A program made the translations under genes and the position numbers. The notes under the pieces are model-generated. The model did not search any database. It saw nothing but the letters and a program-made list of their open reading frames with translations, and was not told where the DNA came from. 42,995 nt of DNA from DATMTS01 sp035564555. Lineage in GTDB: Bacteria > Actinomycetota > Actinomycetes > Actinomycetales > Microbacteriaceae. Position 1 is the stretch's first letter, and the number at the start of each line of letters is the position of its first letter. Below are positions 8,174-15,656 of the stretch, piece after piece. The DNA lies in the NCBI GenBank assembly GCA_035564555.1, contig DATMTS010000111.1, positions 1 to 42,995 of the forward strand. The letters are read 5' to 3'.

Positions 8174-8245
8174 CTGGGGTACCTGGACTCGAACCAAGAA
8201 CAACTGAACCAGAATCAGCCGTGTTGCCAATTACACCATACCCCA
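8174..8245 (-). tRNA. tRNA-Gln (anticodon CTG)
   Basis: The 72-base minus-strand cloverleaf has acceptor TGGGGTA/TACCCCA, anticodon loop TTCTGGT with anticodon CTG and stem GCTGA/TCAGT, T loop TTCGAGT, and discriminator G. A U1-A72 first pair and G73 are normal for tRNA-Gln. CCA is not encoded (CTT follows), unlike tRNA-Glu in this window. It lies about 670 bases from gltX. Confidence 0.95.
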
Positions 8246-8371
8246 CCGGTCCGAACCGAGGTCCGGGCACGAAGGTCGAGTTTATCCTACGGAAGAGGTC
8301 GTACCAAACCAGGGCCGACCGTCGGCCGCCGCATCGGGACAGGCGTCGTTGAGTGCGTCTGACGGTCACGA

Positions 8372-8377
8372 TACGGT
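8372..8377 (+). promoter_or_regulatory. -10 box (TACGGT) of the TfoX-N/YjbR-like gene
   Basis: TACGGT ends exactly 6 bases before the GTG at 8384, without a Shine-Dalgarno sequence. This predicts a leaderless transcript and favours the GTG at 8384 over the one at 8378. Confidence 0.5.
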
Positions 8378-8383
8378 GTGCGC

Positions 8384-8749
8384 GTGAGTGACGAGCATGT
8401 GGGTTCCGGCGACGACGCGACGACCGTTCGTTTCGGGGATCTCGTCGACGAGTTCGTCGGCCGGGATGGTGTCGTCCCGCCGGGGGCCGCTACGGGTTTC
8501 GGTCACGAATCGTTGCGCGTGAATGGCAAGATCTTCGCGATGACCGTGCGGGGTTCGCTGGTGGTGAAGCTTCCGAAAGGACGCGTGGATGACCTCGTCG
8601 CCAATGGTGACGGCATCCGGTTCGACGCCAATAAAGGAACCCCGATGAAGGAGTGGCTCGCTCTGGGCGCCGACTCCGCAATCGATTGGACCGCTATCGC
8701 CAGGGAGGCCTACGCGTTCGTCTCCTCCCGCGCACGCACCGACACGTAG
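8384..8749 (+). CDS. TfoX N-terminal-domain/MmcQ-YjbR-like protein
   Basis: 121 residues of a small cytoplasmic fold. The recognisable core is ATGFGHESLRVNGKIFAM, then GSLVVKLPKGRVDDLVANGDG, then GTPMKEWLAL, matching the pattern 'hhKIFAM...lvvKLp..rv..Lv..G.g..f....G..MkEWv' of TfoX-N and YjbR-like proteins. These proteins are structurally known but mostly of unknown function; TfoX itself affects competence, which should not be assumed here. The GTG at 8384 is preferred because a -10 box lies 6 bases upstream. It is a single gene between tRNA-Gln and gltX (both on the minus strand). The 166 bases downstream, before the gltX stop, show nothing definite. Confidence 0.75.
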   Translation: MSDEHVGSGDDATTVRFGDLVDEFVGRDGVVPPGAATGFGHESLRVNGKIFAMTVRGSLVVKLPKGRVDDLVANGDGIRFDANKGTPMKEWLALGADSAIDWTAIAREAYAFVSSRARTDT

Positions 8750-8915
8750 ACGCCGACAGGCACGTACGAACGACCCGACAGGCCGGACGCCACTGGCGAG
8801 CATCGGTCCGGTGAGCGCCGTGGCACGCGATGACGCCGAACGCGGCCTGGCTTGCGCGACTGGTGGGCGTAAGAGCGCTCCCGGCGCATTCCTCAGCGCT
8901 GCTGCCTCAACGCAC

Positions 8916-10436
8916 CTATTCGTCGAGTGCGTCCAGCAGGCGCCGCAGACGCGTGATCGTCTGCGCCTTGCCGAGGATCTCCATCGACTCGAACAGCGGC
9001 GGCGAAACCCGGCGGCCCGACACTGCGACGCGCAGCGGTCCGAACGCGACACGTGGCTTGAGGCCGAGCGCCTCGATCAGGGTGGCTCGCAACGCGACCT
9101 CGATCGCCTCGTGCGTCCACAGGTGCTCGGCGAGTCTGCCCAGCGCGCCGAGCGATTCGGCCAGCACCTCGCGGGTGTTACCCGGCAACGAGCCGAGCGC
9201 GGCGTCCTCGTATTCGAGGCCCGCGGCATCCGCGAACAGGAATCCCAGCATGCCCGGCGTCTCGCCGAGCAGTTGCACGCGCTCCTGAACCAACGGGGCC
9301 GCGGCGGCGAGCACGGAGCGCTCGGCTTCGGTCAGCGGCTCGGTGACGACCCCCGCTGCGACGAGATACGGCACGGTGCGAGCCTCGAAGTCCGCGGTGT
9401 CGAGCAGTCGGATGTGGTCACCGTTGATCGACTCCGCCTTCTTCAGGTCGAACCGCGCCGGGTTGGGGTTCACGTCGGCCACATCGAACGCGGCCACCAT
9501 CTCCTCGAGCGAGAACACGTCCCGGTCTGCGGCGAGCCCCCAGCCGAGCAGTGCCAGGTAGTTCACCAGCCCCTCGGGAATGAACCCGCGGTCGCGATGG
9601 TGGAAAAGGTTTGACTCGGGGTCGCGCTTGGAGAGCTTCTTGTTGCCCTCCCCCGTCACGTACGGCAGATGCCCGAATCGCGGCACGAACGTCGTCACGC
9701 CGATGTCGATGAGTGCGTGGTACAGCGCGATCTGACGCGGGGTCGAGGGCAGCAGATCCTCGCCGCGCAGCACGTGCGTGACGCCCATCAGCGCATCGTC
9801 GACGGGATTCACGAACGGATAGAGCGGATGCCCGTTGGGGCGCACCACGACGAAGTCGCTGAATGAGCCGGCCGGGAAGGTGATCTCTCCGCGCACCAGA
9901 TCGTCGAAACCGAGATCGGTGTCGGGCACCCGCAGCCGTAACGCAGGCTCGCGGCCCTCGGCGCGGAAGAGCGCCTTCTGCTCGTCGGTCAAGTCACGGT
10001 CGAAGTTGTCGTAGCCGAACTGCTTCGGACGACCGTTCGCCTCGTTGCGTGCGTCGATCTCGGCCGCCGTCGAGAAGCTCTCGTAAACGTGACCGGATGC
10101 CTTCAGCCGCTCGATCACCTCTCGATAGGTGCCGTAACGCTGGGACTGGCGGTACGGGCCGTGCGGGCCGCCTGCGCCCTCCCCTTCGTCCCAGTCCAGG
10201 TTCAGCCATCTCAGCGCCTCGATGATCTGCCCGTAGCTCTCCTCGCTGTCGCGAGCGGCGTCGGTGTCTTCGATGCGGAAGATCAGCTTGCCGCCGGTGT
10301 GCCGGGCGTAAGCCCAGTTGAACAGGGCGGTGCGAATCAAGCCGACATGCGGTGTTCCGGTCGGAGACGGGCAGAACCGCACGCGCACGTCGGTGCCGCT
10401 GGCGGTGGAAAACGGGTGCGGGAGTGTCTCAGGCAT
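8916..10436 (-). CDS. gltX: Glutamyl-tRNA synthetase
   Basis: 506 residues, class I. The HIGH-type motif is VRFCPSPTGTPHVGLIRTA (HVGL) and the KMSKS-type motif is GNKKLSKRDPES. Also present are FRIEDTDAARD, the LVRGEITFPAGSFSDFVVV stretch, and the tRNA-acceptor-binding region HVLRGEDLLPSTPRQIALY. The C-terminal anticodon-binding domain ends RRLLDALDE. It charges tRNA-Glu with glutamate; in most actinobacteria GluRS also mischarges tRNA-Gln for transamidation by GatCAB, which this sequence cannot decide. The ATG at 10436 has a TAGGAT box 9 bases upstream and no ribosome site. In related genomes gltX directly follows the FAH gene; here about 5 kb of accessory genes separate them. Confidence 0.97.
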   Translation of the reverse strand: MPETLPHPFSTASGTDVRVRFCPSPTGTPHVGLIRTALFNWAYARHTGGKLIFRIEDTDAARDSEESYGQIIEALRWLNLDWDEGEGAGGPHGPYRQSQRYGTYREVIERLKASGHVYESFSTAAEIDARNEANGRPKQFGYDNFDRDLTDEQKALFRAEGREPALRLRVPDTDLGFDDLVRGEITFPAGSFSDFVVVRPNGHPLYPFVNPVDDALMGVTHVLRGEDLLPSTPRQIALYHALIDIGVTTFVPRFGHLPYVTGEGNKKLSKRDPESNLFHHRDRGFIPEGLVNYLALLGWGLAADRDVFSLEEMVAAFDVADVNPNPARFDLKKAESINGDHIRLLDTADFEARTVPYLVAAGVVTEPLTEAERSVLAAAAPLVQERVQLLGETPGMLGFLFADAAGLEYEDAALGSLPGNTREVLAESLGALGRLAEHLWTHEAIEVALRATLIEALGLKPRVAFGPLRVAVSGRRVSPPLFESMEILGKAQTITRLRRLLDALDE

Positions 10437-10445
10437 ACTCAGGCA

Positions 10446-10451
10446 ATCCTA
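10446..10451 (-). promoter_or_regulatory. -10 box (TAGGAT) of gltX
   Basis: On the minus strand TAGGAT ends 9 bases before the gltX ATG with no ribosome site, indicating a leaderless or near-leaderless transcript. No convincing -35 is visible. Confidence 0.45.
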
Positions 10452-10584
10452 GTTTCTCGGCCGACCCCCGCCCGCCGCCCCGCAGCCGCCGCCGGGCTCG
10501 CGAAGCCTGCCCACACGTGTATCAGCCACGAGATGCGGGTAGGAGTCGGGGAACAGGTCGTTTCCCGCGCACCGAGAGGACCAG

Positions 10585-11049
10585 ATGAGATCGCGGCACG
10601 CAACTGCGCTGATCCGCGCGTGCGCCGTTCTGCTGGGCGCGACGATGGTGCTGACCGGATGCGTGACCACCTCCGGCGGGCCCCCCGGCGAACTGCAGAG
10701 AGCATTGCAGAGGGCCGACTCCGCGGCGTTCACCGTGCAGGTCAGCTTTCGCCAGTTGCAAGCGGGGCGCACTCTGCCGACGACGGCGGAGACGACCTGC
10801 GAGAACATGCTCGAGCAGGCGCAGACCGCGCAGCATGACGCATCGACGGTCAGCGTGGACAACGCTGCCCAGCACGTCCTTCGCGCCCGCGTAGCCCAGG
10901 CGATCGCCGCAACGGCATCCTTGATCGTCTCCGTGCAGGATTACCTGGCGCACACCAGCACAGCGTCCGCTCACCGGCTCCTCGCCCAGCTCGGCTCGAA
11001 TCGCCGGCTGCTGGCGGCGTTGCACCGGCGGCTGGGATCCAGCCCATGA
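10585..11049 (+). CDS. Lipoprotein, first gene of the Nramp/PRC operon
   Basis: 154 residues. A signal sequence with lipobox VLTGC (Cys27-28 region, followed by VTTSGG) predicts a lipid-anchored protein on the outer face of the membrane. The mature part is mostly alpha-helical and Ala/Gln-rich (ELQRALQRADSAAFTVQVSF), ending RRLLAALHRRLGSSP, and contains one further Cys (TTCENML). I do not recognise a family. The ATG has a strong GAGAGGA site. Its stop overlaps the start of the transporter gene (ATGA), so translation is coupled. The context suggests an accessory or sensor subunit for the transporter, but nothing in the sequence proves a ligand. Confidence 0.85.
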   Translation: MRSRHATALIRACAVLLGATMVLTGCVTTSGGPPGELQRALQRADSAAFTVQVSFRQLQAGRTLPTTAETTCENMLEQAQTAQHDASTVSVDNAAQHVLRARVAQAIAATASLIVSVQDYLAHTSTASAHRLLAQLGSNRRLLAALHRRLGSSP

Positions 11050-12275
11050 CGAAGGTTCTTGGGCTCCTTCTCGGGCTGCTCACCGCCATCGGCGGCTTCA
11101 TCGACATCGGCGACCTCGTTGTCGAGGCAGAAGTTGGGTCGCGATTCGGCCTGTCGCTGGCCTGGGTCGTGATCGTCGGACTGATCGGCGTATGCATCTT
11201 CGTGCAGATGTCCGGACGGGTGACCGCGGTGAGCAAACGCGCCACCTTCGAGATCATCAGGGAGCGTCTCGGCCCGCGAATCGGCGCAGCCAATCTGGGT
11301 GCTTCGTTCTTGATCAACCTGCTGACGCTCTCCGCCGAGATCGGCGGTATCGCGCTGTCTTTGCAGCTGGCGAGCAGTGTCTCCCCCTTTCTGTGGATAC
11401 CGTTGGCCGCCTTCGCGATCTGGCTCGTGATCTGGCGGGTGAAGTTCTCCGTGCTGCAGAACGTCGTGCCGCTGTTCGGGCTGGCGCTGGTCGGGTTCGG
11501 CGTCGCCGTGTTCCTTCTCTCGCCCGACTGGGGCGCATTGCTACGGCAGGTCGCACAGCCGCGCGTGTCGCCCGACGAGCACGTCTCGACCTATTGGTAC
11601 TTCGCGGTGTCGCTGTTCGGATCGGCGATGACTCCCTACCAGGTCACGTTCTATTCGTCTGCGGCCGTGGAGGAGAAGTGGTCGGCGGAGCAGATCACCC
11701 GATCCCGGCTGAATGTGCTGATGGGGTACCCGGTCGGCGCGTTGATCTCGATTTCGATCGCCGCATGCGCCGCCATCGTGCTCATGCCGCATCATGTGAA
11801 CGTCAGCTCGCTCACCCAGACCGTACTGCCGGTGGCGCAGGTCGGCGGCGTCCTACTGCTTGCCGTCGTCCTCGTCGGCATGGTGGCGGCGACCTTCGGA
11901 GCGGCGTTGGAGAGCACCCTCGCCAGCGGATACACGATCGCGCAGTTCTTCGGCTGGAGCTGGGGAAAGTTCCGCAAACCCCGTGAAGCGGCCCGGTTCC
12001 ATCTCACGATCATCATCACGTTGCTGATCGGAATCGGTGTGCTCATGACCGGGGTGGATCCCGTTCAGGTCACCGAGATCGCCGTGGTCTTCTCCGCGAT
12101 CGCGCTGCCGCTGACCTATCTGCCCATCCTCGTGGTGGCCAACGACCCCAGCTACATGGGCGATCGAGTCAACGGCAGGGTGCTGAACGGATTCGCCATG
12201 GTATACCTCGTGATCGTGCTCGTCGCCTCGGTGGCCGGTGTCCCACTCATGATCATCACGGGAGCCGGAGCATGA
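11046..12275 (+). CDS. Nramp (SLC11)-related transporter with substituted metal site
   Basis: 409 residues, about 11 membrane segments. It aligns with Nramp metal transporters, but the two metal-binding helices differ. The TM1 motif DPGN...GSxFG reads GGFIDIGDLVVEAEVGSRFG, so the Asp is kept and Asn becomes Asp. The TM6 motif MPHN reads AMTPYQVTFYSS, so the sulfur ligand Met becomes Thr and His becomes Tyr. Loss of this Met is known in Nramp-related Mg2+ transporters and removes the preference for soft transition metals. I therefore infer transport of a hard cation such as Mg2+, not Mn2+/Fe2+. It overlaps the lipoprotein gene upstream (ATGA) and a PRC-barrel-like gene downstream (ATGA), so all are translationally coupled. 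The C-terminus is short, without the MntH tail. Family is firm, substrate is inference. Confidence 0.85.
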   Translation: MTKVLGLLLGLLTAIGGFIDIGDLVVEAEVGSRFGLSLAWVVIVGLIGVCIFVQMSGRVTAVSKRATFEIIRERLGPRIGAANLGASFLINLLTLSAEIGGIALSLQLASSVSPFLWIPLAAFAIWLVIWRVKFSVLQNVVPLFGLALVGFGVAVFLLSPDWGALLRQVAQPRVSPDEHVSTYWYFAVSLFGSAMTPYQVTFYSSAAVEEKWSAEQITRSRLNVLMGYPVGALISISIAACAAIVLMPHHVNVSSLTQTVLPVAQVGGVLLLAVVLVGMVAATFGAALESTLASGYTIAQFFGWSWGKFRKPREAARFHLTIIITLLIGIGVLMTGVDPVQVTEIAVVFSAIALPLTYLPILVVANDPSYMGDRVNGRVLNGFAMVYLVIVLVASVAGVPLMIITGAGA

Positions 12276-12694
12276 TCAAACGGGTCATCGACGCGCGCCT
12301 GCACCTCCTCGACCGCCAGGTGCTCGACCGCAACGGCATTCCGATCTCGACCGTCGCCGACCTCGAACTCACCGACGTCCCGTTCGAGCAGGAGCTCACC
12401 GGCAGCGAGCCGGCGCCGGTGATCGTCAACCTGCTCAGCGGTCCGGTGCTGGCGACCCGCGTCTTCGGCGGCCGCCCGCCGTCATCCCGTTGGTACCGCA
12501 TCCCGTGGAACGCGATCACCGAGATCGGAGTCGCCGTCGATCTCGCAGTCGAAGGCGACACATTGGATGTCACTTGGGTGGAGCGCTGGATCAGAGACCG
12601 CGTCATCGGCAGGATCCCCGGCGGATCGGGCAAGCGATCCGCCTCGGACCGGCCCGATGTACGCGCCGAACGCACGGAGGGGGGCGACACATGA
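12272..12694 (+). CDS. PRC-barrel-like protein 1 of the Nramp operon
   Basis: 140 residues, cytoplasmic. The N-terminus ARLHLLDRQVLDRNGIPIS and the following VADLEL have the look of a PRC-barrel strand pair ('l.gr.V.d.dG..lG.v.Dl'). A second half-barrel may be SRWYRIPWNAITEIG. The tail (IPGGSGKRSASDRPDVRAERTEGGD) is polar and probably disordered. PRC barrels occur in RimM, the photosynthetic reaction-centre H subunit and, in actinobacteria, alongside Mg2+-transport proteins. I infer a cytoplasmic regulator or partner of the transporter just upstream. The start overlaps the Nramp stop and the stop overlaps the next start, both as ATGA. Confidence 0.7.
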   Translation: MIKRVIDARLHLLDRQVLDRNGIPISTVADLELTDVPFEQELTGSEPAPVIVNLLSGPVLATRVFGGRPPSSRWYRIPWNAITEIGVAVDLAVEGDTLDVTWVERWIRDRVIGRIPGGSGKRSASDRPDVRAERTEGGDT

Positions 12695-13065
12695 ACCTGG
12701 GAGATCTGCTCGATTCCCGGGTGCTGGACGACTCGGGTCGGCGGCTGGGATTCATCATCGACGTGCGATTCCTGCTCGATGAGGACGACGATCCCGCCGC
12801 AGAACCGCCCGGAGAGACCGTGGCCTCACCGCTCGGCACCGCACGACTCGACTCACTCGTGGTGAGCCCGCACACGCGCACCTCGTTCATGGGCTACGAA
12901 CGCTCGAACGTGAGCGCGCCGATCTTCATCGCGCGACTTCTGCGGTGGCGGCATCGCGGCTCGCAACTGCTGCAATGGGTCGATGTCGCCCGTCTCGAGC
13001 CCGGTGTCGTGCGGATGCGACGCGGTTATCGTGCCGAAGAGCTCACCGATCAGCTCGACGAGTGA
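12691..13065 (+). CDS. PRC-barrel-like protein 2 of the Nramp operon
   Basis: 124 residues. NLGDLLDSRVLDDSGRRLG leading into FIIDVRFLLDE is a clear PRC-barrel opening, followed by an acidic insert and RLDSLVVSPHTRTSFMGYER. The helical region FIARLLRWRHRGSQLLQWVD and a closing strand RLEPGVVRMRRGY follow. The open frame continues upstream to 12490, but the ATG at 12691 overlaps the previous stop and fits the coupling seen across the operon. It probably acts with PRC protein 1 next to the transporter. Its last 16 bases overlap the end of the convergent acidic-protein gene. Confidence 0.72.
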   Translation: MNLGDLLDSRVLDDSGRRLGFIIDVRFLLDEDDDPAAEPPGETVASPLGTARLDSLVVSPHTRTSFMGYERSNVSAPIFIARLLRWRHRGSQLLQWVDVARLEPGVVRMRRGYRAEELTDQLDE

Positions 13066-13427
13066 CCATCGGGCGAATCGTGCTCGTCGTAGATCGGTTC
13101 GATTTCTCCCGTAGCCCCGCCGGTCGGTCCTTCATCACGGATGCCTGCACTCGGGAACACCGTCTGCCCGGCCACCGCATCGTTGGTCACCGTCTGCTTG
13201 GACATCGACTCGGCGGCGAGTTCATCGTCGCCCGATGCGGAAAGCTCATCGTCGAGCCGGGTGCCCGCCTCGACCGTTCCGTCTTTCGCTGGATCCTCTG
13301 GCACGGTGGTATCGGTCAGGTCGTCCGGGTGCCGCCCGAAGTCGGCGGATGCCTCGTCGAGGTCGTCGCCCGGCCCCACGTCGCCGAGGCCGTCGCGCGG
13401 GTCGCGATCGGTGCTGTCGTCGATCAT
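13050..13427 (-). CDS. Small acidic, disordered protein of unknown function
   Basis: 125 residues, very rich in Asp/Glu with Gly, Ser and Thr, without Cys, Trp or hydrophobic stretches (for example DDLDEASADFGRHPDDLTD). It is predicted to be disordered and cytoplasmic. The ATG at 13427 is preceded by GGGAG, which supports real translation; the longer open frame upstream is antisense to the LysR gene's shadow and is not used. The gene ends inside the last codons of the PRC-barrel gene on the other strand. I do not recognise a family. Confidence 0.6.
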   Translation of the reverse strand: MIDDSTDRDPRDGLGDVGPGDDLDEASADFGRHPDDLTDTTVPEDPAKDGTVEAGTRLDDELSASGDDELAAESMSKQTVTNDAVAGQTVFPSAGIRDEGPTGGATGEIEPIYDEHDSPDGHSSS

Positions 13428-13488
13428 CAAGTCTCCCTTCCACACCCACGCTAGGCGCGGGGCGGGAGCCGCGAACAGGGCTTGCGCC

Positions 13489-14454
13489 TCATCGCAAAGA
13501 CGCCAGAGACCACGCGGAGATGTCGAGATCCATGATCGCGGCCGCCGTCGCCGCGATCGCGGGAACCTGATCGCTGCCGGCGGCACCGACCAGATGGATG
13601 GTGCGGTGGTCCTTTCTGCTGGTGGGACGGATGACGACGCCGCTCGGCACCGCGGCCGCGTCGATGGCCAGCGACGGGGTGAGCGCCACTCCGAGTCCGG
13701 CAGCCACCATGCCCAGCACCGCGACGAAGTTGTCGGTCTCGTAACTGATGGCCGGAACGAAGCCCGACTCCTCCGCGAGTTGAAGCAGATGCCCCCGGCA
13801 CCTCGGGCATCCGCCGATCCAGTTCTCGGCCGCCAGCGTGTCGAGCGCCACGCGAGGGGCGTTCGCGGCGGGATGCCCCGCGGGCAGGACGACGAACATC
13901 TCGTCGCGCCAGAGCGGTGCGACGACGAGACCCCGAGCGCTGTCTCGGTGCGGGTCGACGCGGTCGCCGGGGTAGCTGAAGGTGAGTGCGAGATCGGCTC
14001 GCTGATCGCGCACCGCCCGCACCGCCTCGGGCGGCTCGGCCTCGAGATAACTGATGCCGAGACCCGGATGCCGTCGCGCGATTCGTCCGAGCAGTTGCGG
14101 AACGAGGGTCGATGACGCGGAGGGGAATGCGGCAAGCCGTACCCGACCGGCACGAAGGCCGGCGAGTTCGGCGAGTTCCCCGGCCGCGGCATCCAGGGCC
14201 GTCGTGATCGTGCGGGCATGCCGCTCGAGCACACGGCCGGCCTCGGTCAGCCGCACCGACCGACCGGCGCGGGCGACGATCGGCATGCCGATGCGCTGCT
14301 CGGCCCGTTTCAGGTGCTGGCTGATCGCCGGCTGGCTGAAGCCGAGAGCTGCGGCCGCAGCGGTGATCGAACCGTTCTCGGCGACGGCCCGAACGATTCG
14401 CAGGGTGTGTGAGTCGAGATCGGTGGACGGAGCGGGATCGTTCAGCAGCGACAT
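13489..14454 (-). CDS. LysR-family transcriptional regulator
   Basis: 321 residues. The winged helix-turn-helix is at about 15-75 (LRIVRAVAENGSITAAAAAL and FSQPAISQHLKRAEQR), followed by a linker helix and a periplasmic-binding-protein-like effector domain with VRLAAFPSASSTLVPQLL, ALTFSYPGD, and a pair of cysteines in GGCPRCRGHL. It diverges from the PLP-dependent enzyme gene. A TAA-N7-TTA dyad lies between them and is the natural binding site, so it probably controls its neighbour and itself. The ATG at 14454 has TATGAT exactly 6 bases upstream, which predicts a leaderless mRNA; further upstream in-frame codons would overlap the neighbour. The effector is unknown, perhaps an amino acid handled by the PLP enzyme. 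Confidence 0.92.
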   Translation of the reverse strand: MSLLNDPAPSTDLDSHTLRIVRAVAENGSITAAAAALGFSQPAISQHLKRAEQRIGMPIVARAGRSVRLTEAGRVLERHARTITTALDAAAGELAELAGLRAGRVRLAAFPSASSTLVPQLLGRIARRHPGLGISYLEAEPPEAVRAVRDQRADLALTFSYPGDRVDPHRDSARGLVVAPLWRDEMFVVLPAGHPAANAPRVALDTLAAENWIGGCPRCRGHLLQLAEESGFVPAISYETDNFVAVLGMVAAGLGVALTPSLAIDAAAVPSGVVIRPTSRKDHRTIHLVGAAGSDQVPAIAATAAAIMDLDISAWSLASLR

Positions 14455-14460
14455 TCGGCA

Positions 14461-14466
14461 ATCATA
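14461..14466 (-). promoter_or_regulatory. -10 box (TATGAT) of the LysR gene
   Basis: On the minus strand TATGAT is followed by TGCCGA and then the ATG, a 6-base gap with no ribosome site. It overlaps the dyad at 14463-14479, so a bound regulator would cover it. Confidence 0.5.
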
Positions 14467-14479
14467 ATGTCTCGTTATG
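14463..14479. promoter_or_regulatory. Probable LysR operator (T-N11-A dyad)
   Basis: CATAA-TGTCTCG-TTATG is a perfect 5+5 dyad that contains TAA-N7-TTA, i.e. the T-N11-A core used by LysR regulators. It sits in the divergent promoter region and overlaps the -10 of the LysR gene. Confidence 0.6.
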
Positions 14480-14536
14480 GGTTGGATCGCTGAGCTGTTC
14501 TTGTTGAATGCGATCAGCAACGCGCACCCTGGAACC

Positions 14537-15649
14537 ATGGCCGGAGAATTCGATCCCGTCTTCGTCGCACCCGGTGCGCCGGGGAGCACAGCCGGTTCTC
14601 CGCGGCTCTCAGTCGAAGCGGCACGCGAGGCGTTCACCGCCGCGCCGGGCTATCTGGCGGCGTGCACGATGGGGCTGCCGACTCGGCAGACGCTCGCCGC
14701 ACTGCGCGATGACCTCGACCTCTGGCAGGCGGCGGGCACGAGCCCGTCCCGGTACGACGAGTCCGTCGCCCGTGCGCGCGCCGCGTACGCGCGTCTCGTG
14801 TCGGTGCACGTGGATCGGGTCGCGATCGGTTCGCAGGTCTCGGTACTGGCCTCGGTGGTGGCGTCCTCGGTGCCCGATGGGGCGGAGGTCGTCTGCGTCA
14901 CCGGCGACTTCAGTTCGATGGTGTACCCGTTCGCCGCCCATGCGCACCGCGGGGTCACCGTCCGCAACGTTCCACTCGAGCGGCTCGCTGAGAGCATCGA
15001 CGCCCGCACCTGGCTCGTCGCGTTCTCCTTGGTGCAGTCGGCCACCGGTCGCGTCGCCGACGCCGCGTCGATCATCGAAGCAGCCCAGCGCAACGGCACC
15101 CGCACGCTGTGTGACACGACGCAGGCAACGGGCTGGCTGACCGTCGATGCCGGTCACTTCGACGCGACCATCTGCCATGCCTACAAATGGCTGTGCTCCC
15201 CGCGCGGCACCGCGTTCCTGACCGTTTCGGCCGGGTTCGCCACACAACTGAACGCCGTGCAGGCGGGTTGGTACGCGGGTGAAGACCCGTGGCATTCGTG
15301 TTACGGGCCGCAGATGGCGCTGGCGGCATCCGCGCGCCGTTTCGACGTCTCCCCCGCCTGGCAGGCCTGGGTCGGCACCGCTCCGGCGCTCGAGTTGTTC
15401 GCCGAACTCGAGCCTGCCGCCGTCACCGGGTACGACACGGCGCTCGGCAACGCGCTCTGCGACGCGCTGGGCGTACCCGCCCGCGACCAGGCCATCGTGA
15501 CCTGGCCCGACGCCGACGGCAGCGACCTTCGCGCGCTCACTGCGGCCGGCATCGTCGCTTCGGGCCGAGCGGGAAACGCGCGAGTCGCCTTCCACCTGTG
15601 GAACGACGTGAACGACGTCGAGGCGGTGCTGCGGGCGCTTCGACGCTGA
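14537..15649 (+). CDS. Class V aminotransferase-fold PLP enzyme (cysteine desulfurase/epimerase-like)
   Basis: 370 residues of fold-type I. The PLP lysine is in CHAYKWLCSPRGTAFL, the cofactor Asp is in TLCDTTQATGW, and Ser/Thr phosphate contacts lie near GSQVSVLASVV. This subgroup covers cysteine desulfurases, isopenicillin-N-epimerase-like proteins and kynureninase relatives. No desulfurase active-site Cys loop is evident, so the reaction is open. The chosen ATG at 14537 begins MAGEFDP. A possible alternative at 14477 (MGWIAELF) has TAATGT 6 bases upstream, but the added codons have poor GC3 and overlap the operator. It is divergent from the LysR gene and probably its target. It ends 7 bases from the convergent FAH gene. 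Confidence 0.8.
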   Translation: MAGEFDPVFVAPGAPGSTAGSPRLSVEAAREAFTAAPGYLAACTMGLPTRQTLAALRDDLDLWQAAGTSPSRYDESVARARAAYARLVSVHVDRVAIGSQVSVLASVVASSVPDGAEVVCVTGDFSSMVYPFAAHAHRGVTVRNVPLERLAESIDARTWLVAFSLVQSATGRVADAASIIEAAQRNGTRTLCDTTQATGWLTVDAGHFDATICHAYKWLCSPRGTAFLTVSAGFATQLNAVQAGWYAGEDPWHSCYGPQMALAASARRFDVSPAWQAWVGTAPALELFAELEPAAVTGYDTALGNALCDALGVPARDQAIVTWPDADGSDLRALTAAGIVASGRAGNARVAFHLWNDVNDVEAVLRALRR

Positions 15650-15656
15650 CCGGGAT

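Noticed and set aside
14477..14536. Extended start of the PLP enzyme at ATG 14477
   Set aside because: The added codons have weaker GC3, encode an odd hydrophobic stretch and overlap the LysR dyad. It is kept only as an alternative because TAATGT lies 6 bases upstream.
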